A stretch of 64,000 nt of DNA, from positions 806,001-870,000 of the forward strand of contig NZ_CANMVK010000001.1 of NCBI RefSeq assembly GCF_947501405.1, read 5' to 3'. The stretch's first letter is position 1; each line of letters opens with the position of its first letter. Source of the DNA: an uncultured Hoeflea sp. Lineage in GTDB: Bacteria; Pseudomonadota; Alphaproteobacteria; Rhizobiales; Rhizobiaceae. The notes under the pieces were generated by a model that saw nothing but the letters and a program-made list of their open reading frames with translations, was not told the origin of the DNA and made no database searches. This document shows, one piece after another, positions 55,790 to 64,000 of this stretch. The position numbers and the translations under genes were made by a program.

Positions 55790-56505
55790 GCGCGCTGTTG
55801 TCGGTGCAAGGACTGACCGCCGGCTATGGCGGCGTCCCGATCATCGAGGATATCGACCTCGATGTGGCCGAACATGAAATCGCTGTGATCATCGGGCCAA
55901 ACGGCGCGGGCAAATCGACACTTTTGAAAACCGTGTTCGCGTTGACCAGCCGCATCTCCGGTTCGGTCAAGTTCATCGACCGGGACATCACTGCTCTCAA
56001 GACCGCGCAACTGGTGCCGCTCGGCATCTCGGCGGTGCCGCAAAGCCGCAATGTGTTTCCGACGCTCAGTGTCGACGAGAATCTTGATGTCGGCACCTAT
56101 GCGGCGCCGCCTGGGGACAAGCAGGCGGTGCGCGAGACCGTGCTCGAGCTGTTCCCGGACCTCAAGGACAAGCTTGACCAACCGGCGGGTGAGTTATCAG
56201 GCGGGCAGCGGCAGATGGTGGCAATGGGGCGGGCTCTGATGAGCGAGCCGAAACTGTTGTTGCTTGATGAGCCGACCGCCGGGCTGTCGCCTGCCTATCT
56301 GGAGATCATCTTCGATCTGCTGCTCGACATCCGCAAGCGCGGGGTGACCATCCTGATGGTCGAACAGAACGCCAAACAGGCACTGAGGATCGCCGACACC
56401 GGCCACGTTCTGGTCAGCGGCAAGAATTTTGTTTCAGGAACAGGGGAAGCGCTGCTGGCCGATGATGCGGTTCGGCGCTCGTTTCTCGGGGGTGCGGCGA
56501 CGTGA
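55786..56505 (+). CDS. LivF-like ABC transporter ATP-binding protein
   Basis: A 239-residue ATPase with GPNGAGKSTLLK, VPQSRNVFPTLSVDENL, LSGGQRQMVAMGRALM and LLLLDEPTAGLSP. It overlaps the GTG start of the LivH-like gene. Confidence 0.94.
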   Translation: MSALLSVQGLTAGYGGVPIIEDIDLDVAEHEIAVIIGPNGAGKSTLLKTVFALTSRISGSVKFIDRDITALKTAQLVPLGISAVPQSRNVFPTLSVDENLDVGTYAAPPGDKQAVRETVLELFPDLKDKLDQPAGELSGGQRQMVAMGRALMSEPKLLLLDEPTAGLSPAYLEIIFDLLLDIRKRGVTILMVEQNAKQALRIADTGHVLVSGKNFVSGTGEALLADDAVRRSFLGGAAT

Positions 56506-57392
56506 TCGATTTCATCAATCTCTATCTGGTCCCGGGGCTGACCATCGGCAGCGTCTACGCGCTCGGCGCGGTCGGCATTTCGATGATTTTCGGGATCCTG
56601 CGCTTTGCCCATTTCGCCCATGGCGACCTGATGACCATAGGCGCCTATGGCGTGCTCACCGCGGTCTGGTTCATTCCGTTGCACCCGCTGTTGCTGCTGC
56701 CATTCGGGATGGCGCTGGCGATCGTTGCGGCGCTGGCGGTGGATCAGTTCTTCTACAAGCCGCTGCGCAAGCTGCCGACCATCTATACGGTGATCGCCTC
56801 CTTCGGCGTGGCGCTGATCTTCCGGTCGCTGGCGCAACTGTTCTGGAGTTCGGGCAACCAGGTGTTCATTCCCGGCGTCCGCCCGCCGCTGGTGCTGTTC
56901 GACACGTTCAGGATTTCCGCCCTGCACGCCCAGGCGATCATCCTGACGGTCGTCATCGCGGTGGCGCTGCATTTCTTCCTTACGCGTTCCAAGCTCGGAC
57001 GCGCCATGCGGGCAGTCTCGGACGAGCCGGAACTGGCGGCGGTTGCCGGACTGGACACCGAAAGGGTTGTTCGATGGACCTGGGTGATTGGCGCAGCACT
57101 TGCCGCCACAGCCGGCGTGTTTGCCGGCATGGACACCAGCATGCACCCCAATCTGGGCTGGAATCTGCTACTGGCCATGTTCGCGGCCGCGGTCTTGGGC
57201 GGCATCGGCAAACCGATGGGTGCGATCGCCGGCGGGCTGATCATCGGCATCGCCGAGGAGACCGCCACCTACACCTGGCTGAGCGACGAGCCGCTGATTT
57301 CGCCGTCCTACAAATCCGCCGTGGCGTTCTTCATCATGGTGGCGCTGCTTTTGTTCAGGCCGCAGGGTCTGTTTAAGGGGAGGCTGCTGTAA
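56502..57392 (+). CDS. LivH-like ABC transporter permease
   Basis: A 296-residue membrane protein with GLTIGSVYALGAVGISMIFG, FAHGDLMTIGAY and the coupling region MRAVSDEPELAAVAGLDTER. Start is GTG, overlapping the previous stop (GTGA). Its stop overlaps the LivM ATG. Confidence 0.94.
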   Translation: MIDFINLYLVPGLTIGSVYALGAVGISMIFGILRFAHFAHGDLMTIGAYGVLTAVWFIPLHPLLLLPFGMALAIVAALAVDQFFYKPLRKLPTIYTVIASFGVALIFRSLAQLFWSSGNQVFIPGVRPPLVLFDTFRISALHAQAIILTVVIAVALHFFLTRSKLGRAMRAVSDEPELAAVAGLDTERVVRWTWVIGAALAATAGVFAGMDTSMHPNLGWNLLLAMFAAAVLGGIGKPMGAIAGGLIIGIAEETATYTWLSDEPLISPSYKSAVAFFIMVALLLFRPQGLFKGRLL

Positions 57393-58336
57393 TGGAACTC
57401 ACCGGTCTCTTCTTCTATCTTGTCAGCGTGCTGATTGCCGGCGGCATCTATGCGGTCCTGTGCCTGGCGCTCAATGTGCAGTGGGGCATGGGTGGGTTGT
57501 TCAATGCGGGCATTGCAGGCTTCTTCGCCGTGGGCGCCTACGCTTCGGCGATTGTGACCACGGCGGTCAGCGAACGCCATCTCGGCGGTTTCGATCTGCC
57601 GATCCCGTTCGGGCTTGCCGCGGCCATGCTGGTGGCGGGTGTGACCGGCTGGGCGGTGGCCAAGATCTGCGTGCGGCTGAAAAGCGATTACCTCGCCATG
57701 GCCTCGGTGGGCATCGCCGAAATCCTGCGGCTGGTGATTGTCAATGAGTCCTGGCTGACCAACGGTAGTCTCGGCATCTCCGGAGTTCCGCGGCCGTTCG
57801 GCGACATGGTGCGCGGACGCGAGGCTGATCTTCTGTATCTGGCGATGGTCTGGCTGTGCGTCTTGTGCGTCTACATCCTGTGTCAGCGGCTTTATGTGAG
57901 CCCCTGGGGACGCACGCTCAGGGCCATTCGCGACAATGAGGATTCGGCGCGTGCGGCGGGCAAGGATGTTGACTGGTTCCGGCTGCAGACCTTCGTGATC
58001 GGCTGCGCCATCATGGGGCTCGCCGGCGGGCTGTCGGCGCACTACTTCAAGTTTCTGTCGCCATCGGCGACCGAACCGCTGCTGGTGACTTTCCTGGTGT
58101 GGGTGATGCTGATGGCCGGCGGCTCGGGCAACAACCGCGGCGCCATCATCGGCGCGCTGGCGATTTGGCTGTTGTGGTCGGCGACCGAGATCTTCACCAA
58201 CCGGCTGCCGCCGGAGTGGATCACCCGTTCATCCTATATCCGCATGCTGTTTGTCGGCCTGCTGCTGCAGTTCGTGCTGCAACGGTTCCGCTCCGGGCTG
58301 ATCCCGGAAAAATCGCCCGAGATCAGATCCGATTAG
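57392..58336 (+). CDS. LivM-like ABC transporter permease
   Basis: A 314-residue membrane protein with GGIYAVLCLALNVQWGMGG, FNAGIAGFFAVGAYAS, YLAMASVGIAEILRL and LRAIRDNEDSARAAGKDV. It completes the importer and is convergent with the thioesterase gene (21-bp gap). Confidence 0.94.
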   Translation: MELTGLFFYLVSVLIAGGIYAVLCLALNVQWGMGGLFNAGIAGFFAVGAYASAIVTTAVSERHLGGFDLPIPFGLAAAMLVAGVTGWAVAKICVRLKSDYLAMASVGIAEILRLVIVNESWLTNGSLGISGVPRPFGDMVRGREADLLYLAMVWLCVLCVYILCQRLYVSPWGRTLRAIRDNEDSARAAGKDVDWFRLQTFVIGCAIMGLAGGLSAHYFKFLSPSATEPLLVTFLVWVMLMAGGSGNNRGAIIGALAIWLLWSATEIFTNRLPPEWITRSSYIRMLFVGLLLQFVLQRFRSGLIPEKSPEIRSD

Positions 58337-58357
58337 CGCAAAGGGACAGGCGGCCAA

Positions 58358-58783
58358 TCAGCCAGCCGTTCCCTCGGGCAGGAACGAAAGTAGCTTGGCG
58401 CGCACGTCGTCGGGCCAGGGCATCGAGGTGTGTTTGTCGAGCCAGCTTGCGGCCAGCACCTGATTGCCGGACCAGCGATGTTCGTCGCCGCACAGCACCT
58501 TGTGCTCGACAGTCATCGAGGATTTGCCAACCTTGGTCACGGTCAGTTCGAAGGTCAGCTTGTCGCCAAAGAACGACGGCTTGGAAAAGTCGCAGGTCAG
58601 ATGCACGGTGGGGGTGCCCCAACGCTCTTTCCAGATGATTTCGTGCCAGGGATAACCGATTGCCGTCCAGAACTCCTCGATCACACCGTTCAAAAGGTTG
58701 AGATAGGACGGGTAGTAGGCGGTGCCCGAGATGTCGCAGTCGCCAAAATGCAACATGCGGTCGGTGGTATAGCTGACGGACAT
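58358..58783 (-). CDS. Hotdog-fold acyl-CoA thioesterase (4-hydroxybenzoyl-CoA thioesterase type)
   Basis: A 141-residue hotdog protein with the active-site motif FGDCDISGTAYYPSY; Asp17 corresponds to the catalytic aspartate of the Pseudomonas 4-hydroxybenzoyl-CoA thioesterase. It could release free acid and CoA from stalled aryl-CoA intermediates of the neighbouring anthranilate module. It is on the opposite strand, so it is not cotranscribed. Confidence 0.87.
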   Translation of the reverse strand: MSVSYTTDRMLHFGDCDISGTAYYPSYLNLLNGVIEEFWTAIGYPWHEIIWKERWGTPTVHLTCDFSKPSFFGDKLTFELTVTKVGKSSMTVEHKVLCGDEHRWSGNQVLAASWLDKHTSMPWPDDVRAKLLSFLPEGTAG

Positions 58784-58888
58784 GATCCCTCCCTGGATGC
58801 CACGTGTGTTACGGCGGTGTTTCGCACGCTACCCGAAGACTGACAACTCCCCCCGGTCTCCACGGTTCTGTCGGCGAGCCGGTTGCCG

Positions 58889-59608
58889 TCAGGCGCCTGC
58901 TGCCTCGCCGGCGCCTGAAAGCACATAGCCCTTGCCGTGGACGGTGCGGATGATGGAGGCACCGGACCCTGCGCTATCCATCTTCTTGCGCAGCCGCGCC
59001 ACGTGCGCATCGATGGCGCGGTCGGTGACATTGGCGTTGTTGCCGTAAAGCCTGTCGCGAACGATCGCGCGGGGCACCAGGTTGCCGGCGTTTTCGGCCA
59101 GAACGCCAAGCAGAATAAACTCTGCGCCGGTAAGCGGAATGGTCCCGGCGGTGGAGATGCGGCGGAGCTGGTGGGTTTTGAAGTTCAGTTCGAAATCGCC
59201 GAAGGAGCTTGTTTCCAGGGTGGCGCCGGGCTGCTGATTGCGGTTCTGATAACGCCTGAGCACCGCCTTGATCCGGGCCAGCAATTCACGCGGTTCATAG
59301 GGCTTGGTGAGATAATCATCCGCACCCAGTTCCAGTCCGACGATACGGTCGAACACATCGTCCCGGGCAGTCAGCATGATGATGGGCGTGTTCGAATCGC
59401 GTCGAATTTGCTGAGCGATTTCAAGGCCATCGACATCGGGAAGAATGAGATCGAGAACGATAAGGTCGAACTCGTGCTGCGACAGGGTGCTGATCGCCTG
59501 GGCTGCGGAAGACGCGATCGAGGTGACATACCCTTGCTTGGTCAGAAATCGCTTCAGGAACGAGGTCAGTTGCCCATCGTCATCCACGACGAGGATATGG
59601 TCATGCAT
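58889..59608 (-). CDS. OmpR-family response regulator
   Basis: A 239-residue regulator with a receiver domain (VVDDDGQ, phospho-acceptor Asp53 in VLDLILPDVDG, conserved YLTKPYEPRELLARI) and a C-terminal winged-helix DNA-binding domain (RAIVRDRLYG, DRAIDAHVARLRKKM, VHGKGYVL). It is divergent from the hybrid kinase at 59676 across 67 bp, an unusual orientation for a cognate pair. Confidence 0.92.
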   Translation of the reverse strand: MHDHILVVDDDGQLTSFLKRFLTKQGYVTSIASSAAQAISTLSQHEFDLIVLDLILPDVDGLEIAQQIRRDSNTPIIMLTARDDVFDRIVGLELGADDYLTKPYEPRELLARIKAVLRRYQNRNQQPGATLETSSFGDFELNFKTHQLRRISTAGTIPLTGAEFILLGVLAENAGNLVPRAIVRDRLYGNNANVTDRAIDAHVARLRKKMDSAGSGASIIRTVHGKGYVLSGAGEAAGA

Positions 59609-59675
59609 TTACACCCCCTGAAATAGGTGCAGAGTCACTCGCAGAAAAAGCGCAACTGCGCAAGGAGACTTCGAG

Positions 59676-61907
59676 ATGACGGCGGTTACGGCCCAACCGG
59701 CGACGATGGCGCGGACCTACCGGATCGGCACCGTGTCGCTGCTGCTCCTGGCGATCACGGTCATGCTGGGGCTGACGCTCGGCCTGCAGACCCGGGATCA
59801 GTTTCGCGAGATCGAACTGAGCTGGACCGGCTATTCGGGCGGGGTCGAGCAGCGCGGTGTCTGGATCAGCTCGATCCGCGGCTATCTCGGCTATGGCGGG
59901 ATCATTCACAACTTCAAGAATTACGTGCTTCGCAAGGACGAGGGCTATTTCGAGGAGGCCGCCTCCCAGATCGCCAAGTTCAACTCCGTGGTGGGCAGCT
60001 ATCTTGAGGAAAACATCGGGCCTGCCGAGCGCGACGCGCTTGAGACAATTGCTGCGACAATCGGCGCATATGAGACAGGCCTCGGGGTGGCCCGCCGGGC
60101 GATCGGGGAGGGTCTGCCGATCGCCAGGATTGATGAGCGGGTGCGCATCGACGACACCGAGGCGGTGGCGGCGCTTGCAGCACTTGAATCGATCTGGGAA
60201 ACCAACCGCCACATCTCCACCCAACGGATTCTGGCGGCGGTGGAGCGTGGCGACCGACTGATCTGGATCGGCTTTGCTTCGCTGGCAGCGCTGGTGCTTG
60301 CGGCGCTGGCTTTGGGTTTCGTGCTGTTTTTGCTGTTGCGTGATCTCGGTGCGGCAATCCTTCAGTTGTCAAGCGAACTGACCGCCCGGCGCAAGCTCGA
60401 GCAATCCGAGCGGCGGCTGACGGAAGTGGTGGAGCAAAGCCCGGCAACCATCTTCATCACCGATACCGACGCGCGCATTCTCTATGCAAACCGCCGGTTT
60501 GAGGAACTGACCGGCTGGAGCCGCGCCGAGGTGGAGGGGGAGACGCCGCATTTCCTGCAATCGGGCGACACCCCCGACGATGTCTATGAAGACATCAAGA
60601 CCAGGCTCAAGCGCGGGGAAGGCTGGAGCGGCGTGTTTCGCAACCGCCGCAAGGATGGCGGCAGCTATTGGGCCGAAACCACCATCATGCCACTGATGGC
60701 GCCCGACGGCAGCGTGCAAAACTTCATGGGCATCGGCGAGGACGTAACCGAAAAGCGCCAGGCGCGGGAACATGTGGCGCGTGCCCAGAAACTCGAAGTG
60801 GTGGGGCAACTGGCTGGCGGTATTGCCCATGATTTCAACAATATCCTTTCCACCATCCTGGGCGCGACCTATCTGGCGCAGCTTGATGCCAAACCCGGCA
60901 GTGATCTTGCCGGCGAAATCGAGCAAATCGACATCGCCGCCCGCCGCGGTCAGAGCCTGGTGCGCGGGCTGCTGACCTTTGCCCGCCGACAGCCGCAAAA
61001 ACCGCAACCCACCAATCTGTCGGAAATCGTCACCGAGGTGGTGCGGCTGCTGCGGGCGTCGATCCCGGCCAGCGCCGAACTGACGATCCGCGACGTTAAA
61101 GACGATGTCTGGGTTCTCGCGGACCGAACCCATCTGCACCAGATCGTGATGAACCTTTGCCGCAACGCCGCCGAGGCGATCGGCACCCGTGACGGCATCG
61201 TCGAGGTGCGGCTCGAGCCTGCGGGTTCGGACCCGGGGCAGGGGCTCGAACCGCGCGCGGGGGGTTGGGTGCGCATGACGATCAGCGACAACGGCCCGGG
61301 CATGTCGGCCTCCACCCGCGCCCATGCCTTCGATCCGTTTTTCACCACCAAGCCGATCGGCAAGGGGTCAGGGCTGGGGCTGGCAGTTGTCTCGGGCCTG
61401 ATCGACGGCATCGGCGGGTCGATCCATCTTGAAAGCGAGCCGGGCGCCGGCGCCAGCTTTACCGTTTTATTGCCGGCAACCGGACGGCAGCAGGCCGATC
61501 CGGCCCAGGCGGTGGTGGAGACGCCGCGCGGCCATGAGCACATTTTGCTGGTTGACGATCAGCCGGCGGTGGCGGGCACGTTGCGGCGGATCCTGTTGCG
61601 GCTTGGCTATTTCGTCGACGCTTATGTGTCGCCGGAAACAGCGCTCGAAAAGTTCCTCGCAACGCCGGATCGGCATCAGTTGCTGATCACCGACATGGTG
61701 ATGCCCAAGATCAATGGCGAGGAACTGATCCGGCTGGTGCGCGAACAAAGGCCCGGCTTGCCGGTAATTGTCTGCAGTGCCTTCACCCACAAGGGAATCA
61801 GTGTCTCGGGCGCCGAGCCGCACATCCTGCCCAAACCGGTCGACCCGGCCGAATTGGGCCATGTGGTTCGCCGGCTGCTCGATGAAGCGGGCGGTGCATC
61901 TGGGTAG
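59676..61907 (+). CDS. Hybrid sensor histidine kinase with PAS and receiver domains
   Basis: A 743-residue membrane kinase. A first membrane helix (about 16-36) and a second (about 193-222) bracket a ~155-residue periplasmic sensor. Next come a PAS/PAC domain (about 246-360, VVEQSPATIFITDTDARILY), a HisKA domain with His385 in GGIAHDFNNILS, an ATPase domain (DNGPGMS, GSGLGLAVVSG) and a C-terminal receiver with Asp673 in LITDMVMPKING. AAGGAGA precedes the start. The neighbouring OmpR-type regulator or the downstream di-haem proteins may be in the same circuit. Confidence 0.93.
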   Translation: MTAVTAQPATMARTYRIGTVSLLLLAITVMLGLTLGLQTRDQFREIELSWTGYSGGVEQRGVWISSIRGYLGYGGIIHNFKNYVLRKDEGYFEEAASQIAKFNSVVGSYLEENIGPAERDALETIAATIGAYETGLGVARRAIGEGLPIARIDERVRIDDTEAVAALAALESIWETNRHISTQRILAAVERGDRLIWIGFASLAALVLAALALGFVLFLLLRDLGAAILQLSSELTARRKLEQSERRLTEVVEQSPATIFITDTDARILYANRRFEELTGWSRAEVEGETPHFLQSGDTPDDVYEDIKTRLKRGEGWSGVFRNRRKDGGSYWAETTIMPLMAPDGSVQNFMGIGEDVTEKRQAREHVARAQKLEVVGQLAGGIAHDFNNILSTILGATYLAQLDAKPGSDLAGEIEQIDIAARRGQSLVRGLLTFARRQPQKPQPTNLSEIVTEVVRLLRASIPASAELTIRDVKDDVWVLADRTHLHQIVMNLCRNAAEAIGTRDGIVEVRLEPAGSDPGQGLEPRAGGWVRMTISDNGPGMSASTRAHAFDPFFTTKPIGKGSGLGLAVVSGLIDGIGGSIHLESEPGAGASFTVLLPATGRQQADPAQAVVETPRGHEHILLVDDQPAVAGTLRRILLRLGYFVDAYVSPETALEKFLATPDRHQLLITDMVMPKINGEELIRLVREQRPGLPVIVCSAFTHKGISVSGAEPHILPKPVDPAELGHVVRRLLDEAGGASG

Positions 61908-62287
61908 TCCGCGAAGCGAGACAAGGCGCAGGTTGCGAAACGGAGCGTTTCGTCACATTTCGTGGCCAAAAACCGCATCCCGTTACGCGCCCCGTCACAT
62001 GCGTATTCCACACAAATCGTAGTGTTCCCTTGCCCTAGCGGATCGGGAGCCACAGGCGATTGTGCCACGGCTTGCCGCATACGGGCGCTGTTCGGGGACG
62101 GTATGCGCACAGGCAACACATATGACTGCACGGCTCGCGTTCATGCGGGAGCAGCGGCACGATGTGCGCCCTGTGAGGTTCAGGCTTTGAGCCGACCGGG
62201 CTTTTCAAATTCTCATTCTTTCAAACCGCGCGGGGCCGGATCCCCGGTCGCGCGCTCCTGCCGGCGTGATAGCCAAGGAGGCAACCC
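61908..62287. other. 380-bp intergenic region
   Basis: No credible gene. It probably carries the promoter and leader of the di-haem peroxidase operon. A GC-rich stem (GCGCGG with TCGCGC, about 62231-62256) lies just before the AAGGAGG ribosome site. No riboswitch core or FNR-type box was recognised. Confidence 0.5.
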
Positions 62288-63361
62288 ATGATCAAACCAG
62301 TGGCTTTGATGTTTGCGGCGCTGTTGAGTTCGTCAGCGCTCGCTCAGGAGGCGACGCCGATCCAGCCGATGGATGTCAGCGCCGAGCGCGCCGAACTTGG
62401 CAAGCGGCTGTTTTACGACAACAGGCTTTCGGGCGACACCGGTCTGTCCTGCGCAACCTGCCATCAGCCCGACAAGGCGTTCACTGACGGTGAAGCGCTG
62501 TCGAGCGCCTATACCGGGGCCGGGCATTTTCGCAACGCGCCGACGCTGGCCAATGTCGGTTACCGCGACGCCTGGATGCATGACGGCCGCTTGGGCACCA
62601 ACTTAAACGACGTCGCCCGGGAGATGATTACCGAAACCTACCTGATGAACATGGACATGCGGATCATGCAGGAGCGGCTCAAGCAGGATCCGGTCTATGT
62701 CGACATGTTCAAGGCGGCCGGCATGTCCGAGCCGTCCAATGGCGGCGCACGCAACGCGCTGATGGATTTCATGAAGACCATCGTGTCGCGCGGCGCGCCG
62801 ATCGACGGCGGCGAGTTGTCCGCCTCGGCCCAGCGCGGCAAGGCGATCTTTGAAAGCAAGGCCGGTTGTGCTGCCTGCCATTCCGGCCCGCGCTACACCG
62901 ATGACCAGCCGCACAACACAGGTGTTGGCGGCAATCCGGAGATCTGGGAAAGCGCCGAGCGGCATTCGGCCTTCGTCACCTACGCCAAGTTCATGGGCAT
63001 CGAGAACTACATGAACCTGCGTGAGGATCTGGGCGCCTATATCCGCACCCACCGGCCCGACACCAAGCGCAGCTTCCTCACGCCGACGCTCCGCGAGCTC
63101 AAATGGACCGCGCCGTACATGCACAACGGCACCATGCAGACGCTTGAAGAGGTGGTCGATTTCTACGACGCCGGCGGCGGAGCCGATCCGCTCAAGGACG
63201 ACCGGCTCAAGCCGCTTGGCCTGGTGCCGAGCGAGAAAGCCGACCTGATCGCCTTCCTTGAAAGCCTGTCGGGCGAGAGCTTCGATGTCGATGAATATGT
63301 CTGGCGCGAAGACGACTACGACTACGCGCTGATCGAAGACTGGCGCAACACAGACAACTAA
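62288..63361 (+). CDS. Di-haem cytochrome c peroxidase/MauG-like protein
   Basis: A 357-residue exported protein (signal MIKPVALMFAALLSSSALAQ) with two c-type haem sites, CATCH (Cys55, Cys58, His59) and CAACH (Cys194, Cys197, His198), the bacterial di-haem peroxidase/MauG layout. It acts in the periplasm, reducing peroxide or oxidising a protein partner. AAGGAGG precedes the start. The second di-haem gene starts 13 bp downstream. Confidence 0.92.
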   Translation: MIKPVALMFAALLSSSALAQEATPIQPMDVSAERAELGKRLFYDNRLSGDTGLSCATCHQPDKAFTDGEALSSAYTGAGHFRNAPTLANVGYRDAWMHDGRLGTNLNDVAREMITETYLMNMDMRIMQERLKQDPVYVDMFKAAGMSEPSNGGARNALMDFMKTIVSRGAPIDGGELSASAQRGKAIFESKAGCAACHSGPRYTDDQPHNTGVGGNPEIWESAERHSAFVTYAKFMGIENYMNLREDLGAYIRTHRPDTKRSFLTPTLRELKWTAPYMHNGTMQTLEEVVDFYDAGGGADPLKDDRLKPLGLVPSEKADLIAFLESLSGESFDVDEYVWREDDYDYALIEDWRNTDN

Positions 63362-63373
63362 GGAGTCAGAACG

Positions 63374-64000
63374 ATGAACTACAAAGCAATCCTCGCTTTC
63401 AGCCTGACTTCGCTGGCCGCAACGACAGCTCTGGCCCAGTCAGACCGCCCCGCTGAGCTTTCGGCACTTGGTCCCGTGCCGGTCCCGGCCGACAATCCAA
63501 TGACGCCGGAAAAGGTGGAGCTGGGCAAGAAGCTGTTTTTCGACCCGATCCTTTCGGGCAACAACGCCATGCCGTGCTCGGCCTGCCATCTGCCGGAAGC
63601 CGGCTGGGCGGTCCAGGACAAGATCAGCTTCGGCTATCCCGGCACCACCCACTGGCGCAACAGCCAGACGGTGATCAACTCAGCCTATTACGGCAAACTG
63701 TTTTGGGCCGGAGCCTCGGGCTCGCTGGAACATCAGGCCCGTTCCGCCGCCAGGGGCGGCGTCGCCGGCAATGGCGAAGACGACATGATGGAAGCCCGGC
63801 TGGCCTTCGTGCCGGAATACCGGGAAGCCTTCAAGACAGTGTTCGGCGATGATTGGCCGAGCGTGCGCCATGCCTATATGGCAATCGCCGCCTATCAACG
63901 CACCCTGGTTCAGACCGACACGCCGTTTGACAATTACATGAATGGCGACGACGCAGCACTTTCGGCCGAGGCAAAGCGCGGCCTGGATCTGTTTACGGGA
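63374..64000 (+). CDS. Di-haem cytochrome c peroxidase-like protein (3' end outside window)
   Basis: 209 codons are visible. There is a Sec signal (MNYKAILAFSLTSLAATTAL, cut near ALAQ), a first haem site CSACH (Cys68, Cys71, His72), and the family segments GKKLFFDPILSGNN and AAYQRTLVQTDTPFDNYM. The second haem motif should lie just past the window edge. It is clearly distinct from the preceding paralogue (PMTPEKVELGKKLFF against SAERAELGKRLFY), so the pair is probably two functional partners. AAGGAG precedes the start. Confidence 0.9.
   Translation, partial: MNYKAILAFSLTSLAATTALAQSDRPAELSALGPVPVPADNPMTPEKVELGKKLFFDPILSGNNAMPCSACHLPEAGWAVQDKISFGYPGTTHWRNSQTVINSAYYGKLFWAGASGSLEHQARSAARGGVAGNGEDDMMEARLAFVPEYREAFKTVFGDDWPSVRHAYMAIAAYQRTLVQTDTPFDNYMNGDDAALSAEAKRGLDLFTG

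Noticed and set aside
1-64000. Mobile elements, prophage, CRISPR, tRNA or rRNA genes
   Set aside because: Looked for by eye. No transposase or integrase frames, no regularly spaced repeats and no tRNA-like cloverleaf were recognised. Dedicated covariance-model searches were not possible.

Overview
This is 64 kb of a high-GC chromosome or large replicon, densely packed with catabolic operons. No rRNA, tRNA, CRISPR array, transposase or phage gene was seen. The gene content points to an alphaproteobacterium, probably Hyphomicrobiales (Rhizobiales), perhaps a Hoeflea- or Mesorhizobium-like soil or marine heterotroph. The clues are the fused aldolase/short-chain dehydrogenase, the indolepyruvate oxidoreductase beta subunit with a long C-terminal extension, five ABC transport systems and the pervasive ATGA start/stop overlaps. 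The genus is only a guess.

Layout. (1) 1-7264 is a methylthioribose/5-deoxyribose-type salvage locus: a ribose-type ABC importer (ATPase complete, permease cut by the window edge), MtnK kinase, MtnA isomerase, a SorC/DeoR-type regulator and a class II aldolase fused to a dehydrogenase. Both divergent promoter regions carry related copies of one operator. (2) 7289-18694 is a mixed block: rhodanese, two flavoproteins, a thioredoxin-like protein, a Gph-type phosphatase, a Crp/Fnr regulator followed by a perfect FNR-like palindrome, an arginine-deiminase homologue that has lost its catalytic residues, two alpha/beta hydrolases and a second HAD phosphatase. (3) 18730-24245 is a dipeptide-type ABC transporter with a divergent Tat-exported binding protein, closed by a strong terminator. 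(4) 24363-26506 is a LysR regulator divergent from a GcvT-family enzyme resembling the DMSP demethylase DmdA. (5) 26514-41904 is a large divergon. The minus-strand arm has a cyclase-type hydrolase, a phytoene-desaturase-like flavoprotein, MarR, an exported VOC protein and indolepyruvate oxidoreductase subunits A and B. The plus-strand arm has a paralogous flavoprotein, a complete peptide-type ABC transporter and a kynureninase-like PLP enzyme. (6) 42062-58336 is a tryptophan-to-anthranilyl-CoA module: a fused monooxygenase/Old-Yellow-Enzyme protein (2-aminobenzoyl-CoA monooxygenase/reductase type), SDR, MarR, enoyl-CoA hydratase, acyl-CoA dehydrogenase, cupin, aryl-CoA ligase, Rid protein, kynureninase and tryptophan 2,3-dioxygenase. 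A second operon follows with a VOC-bicupin protein and a Liv-type importer. Matching palindromes precede both operons. (7) 58358-64000 holds a thioesterase, a divergent response regulator and hybrid histidine kinase, and two tandem MauG/cytochrome-c-peroxidase-like di-haem proteins, the second cut by the window end.

How it fits together. Region 1 plausibly imports a 5-modified ribose, phosphorylates and isomerises it, and cleaves it to DHAP plus a C2 aldehyde handled by the fused dehydrogenase. Region 6 plausibly runs tryptophan to N-formylkynurenine, kynurenine, anthranilate, 2-aminobenzoyl-CoA, dearomatisation and then beta-oxidation-like steps, with no formamidase inside the operon. Region 5 looks like uptake and oxidation of a nitrogen-containing, possibly aromatic, compound ending in 2-oxoacid oxidation to an acyl-CoA; its substrate cannot be read from the sequence. 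Functions were assigned by recognising motifs and family resemblance by eye; no database search was run.
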